From the NCBI GenBank assembly GCA_900548705.1, contig URLF01000098.1, positions 1 through 9,013 on the forward strand: a stretch of 9,013 nt of DNA. The letters run 5' to 3'. The first letter of the stretch is position 1, and every line of letters begins with the position of its first letter. Shown here piece after piece: positions 1 through 5,069 of this stretch. Below the pieces are notes generated by a model. It searched no databases and had not been told where the DNA came from. It saw only the letters and a list, made by a program, of their open reading frames with translations. The translations under genes were made by a program, and so were the position numbers. Source of the DNA: an uncultured Porphyromonadaceae bacterium (GTDB lineage Bacteria; Bacteroidota; Bacteroidia; Bacteroidales; Muribaculaceae).

Positions 1-511
1 GGTAGCCGCGCTTGTGGAGCGATTCGCCCGATGAATCGAGCGACAGGGTCACACGGTCACCGGCGATATGGACGTTGATCATCACGTCGGCATCCTGGAG
101 GCGCACCCCGGGACGCACGTCATCGCCATACCGGTCTTTGAACCAGTCGACAATCGCGTCCTTGACGCGGTAGGTCACGAAGCGGGAGTGGGTGAACTCG
201 TCACTGTAAGCGACAGTGTCGATGGCGAACGTGCTTGAGGGGGACATCAGTTTTCCCCAGTCGAATTCCTTTGTGAACTCATACAGCTCGTCGGTGTCGC
301 GTGCTATGAATTTATATATAGGCTTGAGAATCCTCAATGCCGTGCGACAGCTCAAATTGGCACGGTAAAGCATTTCGAGGTCACCCTCGAATGAAACCAT
401 TCGCTTGCCCGGTTCCACATTCTCCGCGCCCAGTGCGCGTAATTCCTCGGCAAGCACATCTTCCAGTCCCTGGAAGGTCTTAGCCACCATTTCAAAACGT
501 TCGTTCGCCAT
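1..511 (-). CDS. THUMP-domain class I SAM-dependent RNA methyltransferase, RlmL-like (N-terminal part)
   Basis: The reverse strand from ATG at 511-509 reads 170 codons without a stop to the window edge, so the gene is cut off and its C-terminus lies to the left. The protein begins MANERFEMVAKTFQGLEDVL, the usual N-terminus of this family, in which a ferredoxin-like and THUMP RNA-binding region precedes a Rossmann methyltransferase domain. The end of the THUMP part is recognisable: residues about 134-170 include VRLQDADVMINVHI and SGESLHKRGY, the family hallmark just before the catalytic domain. E. coli RlmL methylates 23S rRNA at G2445 (N2); the same exact target here is inference. The SAM-binding and NPPY-type motifs are outside the window. 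The only nearby upstream ATG (525-523) is out of frame, and no Shine-Dalgarno is seen, as is common in Bacteroidetes. Confidence 0.93.
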   Translation of the reverse strand, partial: MANERFEMVAKTFQGLEDVLAEELRALGAENVEPGKRMVSFEGDLEMLYRANLSCRTALRILKPIYKFIARDTDELYEFTKEFDWGKLMSPSSTFAIDTVAYSDEFTHSRFVTYRVKDAIVDWFKDRYGDDVRPGVRLQDADVMINVHIAGDRVTLSLDSSGESLHKRGY

Positions 512-536
512 ACGGTGAAAGTCATCAAATTTTGTG

Positions 537-544
537 CAAAGTTA
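537..544 (-). promoter_or_regulatory. Candidate -7 promoter element (TAACTTTG) of the methyltransferase gene
   Basis: On the minus strand TAACTTTG matches the Bacteroidetes -7 consensus TAnnTTTG exactly and lies 25 nt upstream of the start codon. A well-spaced TTTG at -33 is not evident: the nearest one is only 12 nt upstream. The assignment therefore rests on the -7 element and its position. Confidence 0.5.
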
Positions 545-743
545 CAAAAATCCCTTCAAACGCGGCTCTCCGCCGGGGATAGATTGGATTTTCCATTAAA
601 GATTTTTTTAGCAAAACCAAATCAGAGAAAATACAGTAATCAGCACGATTACCGTGTCAAAAGTTAACAAAGCTATAATTTGAGCCGATATGAGATGTGT
701 AATGTTAAATGACGTTAATCAAATGCATTTTCTTGCCTCAGAA

Positions 744-761
744 TTATGTTGCATAACATAA
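744..761. repeat. Inverted repeat TTATGTT-GCAT-AACATAA overlapping a promoter, possible operator
   Basis: Two perfect 7-bp arms (744-750 and 755-761) surround a 4-nt centre. The repeat covers the presumed -33 element and part of the spacer of the promoter whose -7 element is at 768-775. That is a position where a bound dimeric regulator would block transcription. The role is inference; AT-rich short palindromes also arise by chance. Confidence 0.35.
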
Positions 762-775
762 AATCTCTACCTTTG
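745..775 (+). promoter_or_regulatory. Bacteroidetes-type promoter P1 (TACCTTTG) upstream of the small leader RNA
   Basis: TACCTTTG at 768-775 is a perfect TAnnTTTG -7 element. Exactly 19 nt upstream lies TATG (745-748), a three-of-four match to the -33 TTTG. Transcription should start near 780-783, just before the ATG of the short ORF at 788. Confidence 0.6.
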
Positions 776-787
776 CATCAGTTTTTC

Positions 788-808
788 ATGGTATTAGATT
801 TAAGGTAA
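788..808 (+). CDS. Putative leader peptide MVLDLR
   Basis: ATG GTA TTA GAT TTA AGG TAA is a complete six-residue ORF that begins only about 6 nt after the predicted transcription start and ends 4 nt before the terminator stem. A ribosome translating or stalling on it would sit against the hairpin, which is the geometry of translation-coupled attenuation. No Shine-Dalgarno is visible, and translation is unproven; the triplets could be a conserved RNA sequence rather than a coding one. Confidence 0.3.
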   Translation: MVLDLR

Positions 809-812
809 GAAG

Positions 813-845
813 ATTATTCGTCGCGACGACGAGTAATTTTTTTTT
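813..845 (+). terminator. Intrinsic terminator or attenuator: 11-bp stem, 3-nt loop, nine T
   Basis: Arms at 813-823 and 827-837 pair over 11 bp, with one T-G wobble and CGTCG/CGACG at the top. They close a CGA loop, and uninterrupted T runs from 837 to 845. This is the strongest intrinsic terminator in the window, and it is placed 5' of a gene rather than 3' of one. Confidence 0.75.
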
Positions 846-962
846 ATATCTGTCCCAATTGGTTTGAAAAATTCCAGGTTGATTACCCGATGTCATCGTT
901 ATGCCGTAAATTTCTCGGTAAACCGTCACGGCAGATGATAAATCGCCACTTTTCCGTAAACG

Positions 963-993
963 GTTGTGAGTCTGGCTTTTTTAAGTAATTTTG
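963..993 (+). promoter_or_regulatory. Bacteroidetes-type promoter P2 (GTTG-N19-TAATTTTG) of the protease gene
   Basis: TAATTTTG at 986-993 matches TAnnTTTG exactly. GTTG at 963-966 lies 19 nt upstream, in the right place for the -33 TTTG. Transcription would start near 1000, giving a 5' untranslated region of roughly 20 nt before the ATG at 1022. Confidence 0.6.
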
Positions 994-1021
994 TCGCAGT
1001 CAAATAACTTACTGGATTTTT

Positions 1022-3313
1022 ATGAAATTACGCGCTGTCCTCACCAACGCAGTCACATTGATGATTTTGCTGTCGTCTAACCCTGCCGGAGCTGAAACCA
1101 TAAGCCAGGCCGAGGCAATGTCAAAAGCTTATGCTGCTATCACACGCCATCAGAGTGATTCGCGCCGTGTTCCCTCATCCTCTCTTCTCAAACTGAGCTA
1201 TGATGCCGGTAGCTATTACATTTTCAATTCCGAGAGAGGAGGATGGGCCGTGGTGGCTGCGGACAATCGTGTGCCGCAGGCTGTGCTGGCCTACTCCCCA
1301 TCCGGGTCTTTCGATATAGATAATGTGCCTGCAACCGTCAGGAGCCTTCTTGACGGCTATGCAGGTGAGATTGATGCTCTCGACACCCGGGAGTATGTCA
1401 TTGCCCCCAAACGTGCGTCGGGCCGCAGTGTCGCGCCACTTCTTGGAGAGACTGCCTGGGCGCAGGGTGACCCGTTCAACCGTATGTGCCCTGTCATTGA
1501 CGGCCAAAGATGTGTCACAGGGTGTGTCAATACCGCCATAAGCCAGATAATGTATCACCACCGTCACCCTGCTGTCGGTCGGGGATCGCATAGCTATCAG
1601 TACAGCGAAGGCACCTTGTCAGCAGATTTTTCCAAGTCTGTCTACCAATGGGATTTGATGAAGCCCGTTTACTACAGCAGCGACAGCGATGAGTCGAAGG
1701 ATGCCGTAGCATTGCTTATGAGGGATTGCGGCATCGCCAATTCGTCGAACTATGGCACTTGGGAGACAGGCGCATCGCTGAATTTGGCTGGACTTGTCGA
1801 ATATTTCGGTTATGACAGAAGTGTGAGAAGTCTTGACCGTAACAACTGCACACGCGAGTATTACGAAGAGACGATGCGCTCCGAGCTTGACGCGGGACGC
1901 CCTGTCGAGTATGAAGGTGGTAGTCCGAATGGCGGACATGCGTTTGTCTGTGACGGGTATGACAGCGAGGGGTATTTCCACTTCAATTTCGGGTGGGGAC
2001 CCGGTTCGACCGGCTATTATCTGACCTCTGCCACCGGTTTTGACTCCTCTCCCGGAATACATTATTCAATTATGCCCGATGTCGGCAATCCGCCGGCTAT
2101 AACCGCAGGTTCGTCGGAAGACTTTTCATGGGAAAATGGCGACCGCATAGGCTGTTCAATTGATTGCCTGGTTGCCTGCGGCGAGCCTTCGATAATCGAG
2201 GTTGGACTGGAGGTGTGCGACAAAGCGACCGATGAGGTGTCGTATCTCATAAAGTATACCTATCCCAATATGAGTGGCGTTTACATCGGGGAATTTTTTT
2301 TCGATGACGCGGTGGCCGACGGCGATTACCGCCTGAGGGCTGTTTGCCGTGTAAACGGAGGTGAATGGGTGCGTGCTACCTTCGGCGACATGCGTGTCAG
2401 CTATGTCGATGTCAATGTCAGTGGAGGAAGAAAAACTTATACCGACGAGGTCATAGAGGATGATATGGACCCCGGAGTGGTACGCATCGACGGTGTTTAT
2501 TACCGGTTGGATGGAGACAGGGCAGTCGTCACCAGCCGAAACGCCCGTAAAGCGAGCTACTCAGGCAATGTCATCATCCCGGACAAAGTGAATTACCAGG
2601 GACGCACAATGATTGTCGATGAGATAGGGGAAAGCTCTTTCTCGGAGAGTCAGGTCAGCAGCGTGGTGGTCGGGCGGAATGTCAAGACCATAGCTTTTGG
2701 CTCATTCGACTTCACTACCATTGGAAGCCTGATTTTCGAACAGCCTTCCGCTCTGCGCGAGATAGGCGGCTGGGGCTTCAACGCTTGCAATATCGACGTT
2801 GTGGAATTGCCTGAGGGGCTTGAATCCATAGCCACATGCGCGTTTCAATCGTCATCGATGACAAAGCTTAAGCTGCCCTCAAGTTTGAGATTCATCTCCA
2901 ACTCCGCTTTCAATTACAGCACTCAATTGCGGGATGTGTATGTCCGATGGAATGATGTCGCGTCACTGCCGTCACTTGGCAATAGTGTGTTTGAAGGATG
3001 TGAGAAATCCCAAATCAACCTGCATGTGCCTGTCGGCAGCGCGTCCATATATGCCGCCGCTCCTCAATGGAGTGAACTCAACATAATAGAGGATACTGAT
3101 TCGGGTATCGATGAGATTGCAGGAGACCGGTTGGAAATCATGGTGGCCAACGGTCGTATCGTCATCACCGGACTCCCTGTCGGTACTGTCGCCACCGTTT
3201 ATGACATTAGTGGTATGGCAGTCGCGACAACTGTTGACGGCGAGGTGGATGGGCTCAACCACGGAGTGTATATCGTGAAAGCCGGTTCGACTGTGGCAAA
3301 GGTTGTCTTATGA
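1022..3313 (+). CDS. Secreted C10-family (streptopain-like) cysteine protease with BspA-type leucine-rich repeats
   Basis: The 763-residue protein starts with a signal peptide (1-24, cleavage after PAGA). Residues about 25-125 form a Spi-type propeptide/inhibitor domain (ISQAEAMSKAY; WAVVAADNRVPQAVLAYS). The C10 peptidase follows at about 138-352: AWAQGDPFNRMCP with oxyanion-type Gln148, TGCVNTAISQIM with nucleophile Cys168, GGHAFVCDGY with catalytic His306, and NFGWG (322-326). All key residues are present, so it should be active. A beta-rich segment (about 355-470) leads to BspA-like LRR_5 repeats (about 485-690; IGESSF, GWGFNACN, LPEGLESIATCAF). The tail at about 705-763 (VYDISGMAV, HGVYIVKAG) resembles a type IX secretion C-terminal domain. 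C10 enzymes are commonly about 400-500 residues, so this is a long form. Likely role: extracellular or surface proteolysis, with the repeats binding substrate, host protein or matrix (inference). It appears monocistronic, driven from P2. Confidence 0.93.
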   Translation: MKLRAVLTNAVTLMILLSSNPAGAETISQAEAMSKAYAAITRHQSDSRRVPSSSLLKLSYDAGSYYIFNSERGGWAVVAADNRVPQAVLAYSPSGSFDIDNVPATVRSLLDGYAGEIDALDTREYVIAPKRASGRSVAPLLGETAWAQGDPFNRMCPVIDGQRCVTGCVNTAISQIMYHHRHPAVGRGSHSYQYSEGTLSADFSKSVYQWDLMKPVYYSSDSDESKDAVALLMRDCGIANSSNYGTWETGASLNLAGLVEYFGYDRSVRSLDRNNCTREYYEETMRSELDAGRPVEYEGGSPNGGHAFVCDGYDSEGYFHFNFGWGPGSTGYYLTSATGFDSSPGIHYSIMPDVGNPPAITAGSSEDFSWENGDRIGCSIDCLVACGEPSIIEVGLEVCDKATDEVSYLIKYTYPNMSGVYIGEFFFDDAVADGDYRLRAVCRVNGGEWVRATFGDMRVSYVDVNVSGGRKTYTDEVIEDDMDPGVVRIDGVYYRLDGDRAVVTSRNARKASYSGNVIIPDKVNYQGRTMIVDEIGESSFSESQVSSVVVGRNVKTIAFGSFDFTTIGSLIFEQPSALREIGGWGFNACNIDVVELPEGLESIATCAFQSSSMTKLKLPSSLRFISNSAFNYSTQLRDVYVRWNDVASLPSLGNSVFEGCEKSQINLHVPVGSASIYAAAPQWSELNIIEDTDSGIDEIAGDRLEIMVANGRIVITGLPVGTVATVYDISGMAVATTVDGEVDGLNHGVYIVKAGSTVAKVVL

Positions 3314-3338
3314 GATATTGATATCTGACGAAACACAG

Positions 3339-3399
3339 CCGTGGGTTAGCGCCTGGTGTAGTCCCTCAGGGGGAACTAACCACCGACGCTAACCCACGG
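3339..3399. repeat. 61-nt nested imperfect palindrome (REP/REPIN-like or long hairpin terminator)
   Basis: CCGTGGGTTAGCG (3339-3351) and CGCTAACCCACGG (3387-3399) are perfect 13-bp inverted arms. The inner 35 nt continue the symmetry imperfectly: GGT/ACC, TAGT/ACTA and CCC/GGG pair with small bulges, so the whole element can fold into one rod-like hairpin. It lies 26 nt after the protease stop codon. No long T-run follows, so termination is possible but not typical. The shape, a palindrome of two degenerate halves in a convergent intergenic gap, is that of a REP-pair element mobilised by a TnpA_REP (RAYT) enzyme. No such gene is in the window. Confidence 0.6.
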
Positions 3400-3419
3400 T
3401 TATTCATATGTCATATACT

Positions 3420-3428
3420 TATATAAAT
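3420..3428 (+). repeat. Left copy of the 9-bp target site duplication (TATATAAAT)
   Basis: TATATAAAT ends exactly where the left terminal inverted repeat begins and is repeated immediately after the right terminal repeat (4852-4860). It marks the insertion point of the IS. Confidence 0.85.
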
Positions 3429-3446
3429 TATTACTGTCCGCTAAAC
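3429..3446 (+). repeat. Left terminal inverted repeat of the IS
   Basis: TATTACTGTCCGCTAAAC is identical over 18 bp to the reverse complement of the right end. Confidence 0.92.
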
Positions 3447-3458
3447 CATAAAGCAGTG

Positions 3459-3499
3459 AGTCCAACTTTCTGATAAGTAGAAGTTGGGCTTACTTTTTG
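3459..3499 (+). terminator. Hairpin with T-rich tail inside the left end of the IS
   Basis: AGTCCAACTT (3459-3468) pairs with AAGTTGGGCT (3481-3490) over 10 bp with one wobble, and TTACTTTTTG follows on the plus strand. This would stop transcription entering the IS from the protease side and so limit antisense RNA across the transposase. A second, smaller hairpin, GACCAA/TTGGTC (3504-3522), lies between it and the transposase stop codon; it could act on transposase mRNA but has no T-run on that strand. Confidence 0.5.
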
Positions 3500-3531
3500 T
3501 TTCGACCAAGCCCCCTTTGGTCAAATTTAGG

Positions 3532-4740
3532 CTATAGAGGAGGTGATTCAGAAGCCTCGGCAAGCATGATATTCAGATCGGCATCGGGTCGATTGAGGAA
3601 CTTTTCGAGATTGAGGTAATACATCAGTACAATCCGCACTATTGTGGCAAGTCCGGAGAAGCTCCATCGCCTTTTCAGTGTGCTTTGCAAGACAGAGAGC
3701 AACAGATTAGCGATGAGCGTGACCCATATCTGGATTTTGATGGCATTGGCGCTTTCGCCATAGAAGTATCTCAGGGGAAAGTTCTGCTTGATCTGCTTGA
3801 AAAGAGACTCTATCTGCCACCGGCGGCGGTATATCGCCACGATGGTCTCCAACGCCATGTCAAAATCGTTGGTAAGCAATGATATGAGCTTGGGTTGCTT
3901 GCCCTTTTTGATGTCAACATACGTGATTATCCTGGCAATATGGTTTATCTCGCCCTTGCGGAATACAACCACTTGTTCCCGATATTCCATAAGTCCCTGC
4001 GGATTCTGGCGCATACAGTCCACAAGCACCTCGTAATTGAGGTTTTTCTTCATCTTGGTGACATAGGCCACTCCACGGTCAGTCAGCTCCTCGAACTTGG
4101 CATAGTTGATGTAGGCGCGGTCCATCGCCGCTATCTCGTCGCGCTTGTAATGGCTCGGTGCGAGCATGAACGAGTCGTTGGTCGCCGCAGACGTGAACTG
4201 CACATCGCACGGAACACCCTCGTTGGCATGTATCACAGCATGAACTTTGACGCCGCCTTTCTTCCTGCCTGTCTTCGGATGACGCCCCACGCCCTTGAAA
4301 ATAGCATTGGAGAACAGACTTACGGTCGTCGAATCAATTATGCGCAGCCGTTTTATCCACTCTTCCGAGCCATTGCGTCGGCTGTCCGATGAAAGGATGT
4401 CTCTGTTCGCATCATACAGGTCCCGATACACCTCCTCAAAGAACTTCTCGGAGCGTCTGGCGTTTGCATCCGACAGTGTGCTCCGCTTCGGCACAGTGTC
4501 AATGCCGACATGATGCAGCTTGCGGACTTCGGCGGTCATAGAGGTCTCTATCTCACGCAATGAATCGAACCGTTGGATTACCGCATACAGCATTGTAAGC
4601 AGATGGGTGTAGCCGTCGAAACTCTTGACATACTTCTCTCCGCCATGTTTACGACTCATTTCAACTATTTTTGTGCGGTCAAGCGATTTTATCAGCTGAC
4701 CATATATCGGCTGTCCGAAGAAATTGCTACTTTTGCCCAT
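3532..4740 (-). CDS. IS4-family DDE transposase
   Basis: This is the intact transposase of the IS, 402 residues from the ATG at 4740 (MGKSSNFFGQPI). The N-terminal region (about 1-75) is the helical domain usual in this group and is followed by the RNase H-like DDE_Tnp_1 core. Catalytic residues are visible: Asp136 in RLRIIDSTTVSLF, Asp207 in AAMDRAYINY, and Glu311 in YRRRWQIESLFKQIK. That last stretch matches the IS4 signature Y-x2-R-x3-E-x6-K exactly. The KGGVKVHAVIHAN segment is also typical. The reading frame remains open to an ATG at 4779, which would add 13 residues (MVILLSPNKLRIT) and has AGGAG 10 nt upstream, in the loop of a hairpin. I prefer 4740 because homologues as I remember them start MGKSSNFFGQP. 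The gene reads leftwards and stops with TAG at 3534-3532, 86 bp from the inner edge of the left terminal repeat. Confidence 0.92.
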   Translation of the reverse strand: MGKSSNFFGQPIYGQLIKSLDRTKIVEMSRKHGGEKYVKSFDGYTHLLTMLYAVIQRFDSLREIETSMTAEVRKLHHVGIDTVPKRSTLSDANARRSEKFFEEVYRDLYDANRDILSSDSRRNGSEEWIKRLRIIDSTTVSLFSNAIFKGVGRHPKTGRKKGGVKVHAVIHANEGVPCDVQFTSAATNDSFMLAPSHYKRDEIAAMDRAYINYAKFEELTDRGVAYVTKMKKNLNYEVLVDCMRQNPQGLMEYREQVVVFRKGEINHIARIITYVDIKKGKQPKLISLLTNDFDMALETIVAIYRRRWQIESLFKQIKQNFPLRYFYGESANAIKIQIWVTLIANLLLSVLQSTLKRRWSFSGLATIVRIVLMYYLNLEKFLNRPDADLNIMLAEASESPPL

Positions 4741-4779
4741 GGTTATTCTTAGTTTGTTTGGCGACAACAAAATAACCAT

Positions 4780-4814
4780 TTAGGGCTGACTCCTGCAAAC
4801 GGAATCAGCCCTAA
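4780..4814 (-). promoter_or_regulatory. Stem-loop directly upstream of the transposase start region
   Basis: TTAGGGCTGA and TCAGCCCTAA form a perfect 10-bp stem with a 15-nt loop (4790-4804). On the minus strand the stem ends immediately before the ATG at 4779, and the loop carries AGGAG (4794-4790), the only Shine-Dalgarno-like sequence here. In IS10 and IS50, similar hairpins suppress transposase translation from transcripts entering from outside the element. The same role here is inference. Confidence 0.5.
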
Positions 4815-4833
4815 TTTTCAGTTGACCTCAAAA

Positions 4834-4851
4834 GTTTAGCGGACAGTAATA
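4834..4851 (-). repeat. Right terminal inverted repeat of the IS
   Basis: This is the reverse complement of the left end over all 18 bp. The next base begins the second copy of the target duplication. Confidence 0.92.
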
Positions 4852-4860
4852 TATATAAAT
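4852..4860 (+). repeat. Right copy of the 9-bp target site duplication (TATATAAAT)
   Basis: It directly follows the right terminal repeat and is identical to 3420-3428. Adjacent bases beyond both copies differ, so the duplication is 9 bp. Confidence 0.85.
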
Positions 4861-4890
4861 GATTCTTCCGCAATCGCCATAGTGACAGAT

Positions 4891-5034
4891 AATCAGTGGA
4901 ATACATTTGAATCCGTGGAATCCGGTGAGCGCAGCGAACCAATCTGCGTAATCTGTGTAATCTGCGAGACTTTTCCCTGAATCAGCTTAATCTGCTAAAT
5001 CGGAGAGAAATCCGCGTATCTGCGGAATCTGCGT
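4891..5034. repeat. Degenerate 9-bp tandem repeat tract (consensus near AATCYGYGK)
   Basis: About a dozen units follow one another, many in exact 9-bp register: AATCAGTGG 4891, AATCCGTGG 4910, AATCCGGTG 4919, AATCTGCGT 4941, AATCTGTGT 4950, AATCTGCGA 4959, AATCAGCTT 4980, AATCTGCTA 4989, AATCGGAGA 4998, AATCCGCGT 5009, TATCTGCGG 5017 and AATCTGCGT 5026. The units are interrupted at 4928-4940 and 4968-4979. The tract lies downstream of the acyl-CoA synthetase stop codon in the convergent gap. I see no credible gene in it. Function is unknown; similar loose AATC-type repeats occur, from memory, in intergenic DNA of other Bacteroidetes. Confidence 0.65.
4927..4937 (+). repeat. GAGCGCAGCGA motif, copy 1
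   Basis: This 11-bp sequence interrupts the first part of the 9-bp repeat tract and recurs exactly at 5048-5058, beyond the other end of the tract. In both places the flanking bases are similar (GTGAGCGCAGCGAAC and GGGAGCGCAGCGACC), suggesting one composite unit copied twice. Confidence 0.5.
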
Positions 5035-5047
5035 GAGACCTTAAAGG

Positions 5048-5058
5048 GAGCGCAGCGA
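5048..5058 (+). repeat. GAGCGCAGCGA motif, copy 2
   Basis: This is the exact second copy of the motif at 4927-4937, located 11 bp beyond the acyl-CoA synthetase stop codon. No T-run hairpin is formed here, so no intrinsic terminator can be assigned to that gene. Confidence 0.5.
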
Positions 5059-5069
5059 CCGAAAGAGGG

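Larger units (their letters stand above)
782..845 (+). ncRNA. Short leader-type transcript (about 64 nt) ending in a strong intrinsic terminator
   Basis: The start is predicted from promoter P1 and the end from the T-run of the hairpin, so the RNA would be about 64 nt. It contains a seven-codon ORF (788-808) and then a perfect stem-loop. The block of CATGGTATTAGATTTAAGG followed by a hairpin and a long T-run resembles, from memory, a leader that recurs upstream of unrelated genes in Bacteroidales; I could not verify this. The protease gene starts 176 nt further on and has its own promoter, so this RNA may be free-standing. Alternatively, read-through into the protease gene may be controlled here as an attenuator. 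Confidence 0.5.
512..1021. other. Divergent intergenic region (510 bp) between the methyltransferase and protease genes
   Basis: This gap holds the minus-strand promoter near 537-544, a plus-strand promoter at 745-775 with an overlapping inverted repeat, a short leader-like RNA ending in a terminator hairpin (782-845), and a second plus-strand promoter at 963-993. I see nothing definable in the AT-rich stretch 545-743. The stretch 846-962 holds only small palindromes, such as CGGTAAACCG at 916-925. No tRNA, and no ORF longer than the seven-codon one described separately, is supported. Confidence 0.7.
3429..4851 (-). mobile_element. Complete IS4-family-like insertion sequence (1,423 bp)
   Basis: The element is bounded by perfect 18-bp terminal inverted repeats, TATTACTGTCCGCTAAAC, at 3429-3446 and, inverted, at 4834-4851. 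It is flanked by a 9-bp direct duplication, TATATAAAT. The inverted match breaks off exactly where the direct repeat begins, which fixes both ends to the base. It carries one intact DDE transposase gene on the minus strand plus hairpins near both ends. Intact ends, an intact duplication and an intact gene indicate a recent and possibly active insertion. It sits between two convergent genes and interrupts neither; the original site would have read ...CATATACTTATATAAATGATTC... Family assignment rests on the transposase; the subgroup is not determined. Confidence 0.93.

Noticed and set aside
512..1021. tRNA or another large structured RNA gene in the intergenic gap
   Set aside because: No cloverleaf arms, GTTC-type T-loop or CCA end were found. 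Only the short leader hairpin is supported.
3313..3326. Palindrome AGATAT-TG-ATATCT at the protease stop codon as a terminator
   Set aside because: A 2-nt centre cannot form a normal loop, the arms are AT-only apart from one pair, and there is no T-run.
3895..4392. 165-codon plus-strand ORF inside the IS
   Set aside because: It is antisense to the catalytic core of the transposase, with no initiation signal or family resemblance. I found no support for a second IS gene.
4891..5034. CRISPR array
   Set aside because: The units are 9 bp and contiguous, without the 25-40-bp repeats and unique spacers of a CRISPR array, and no cas genes are present.
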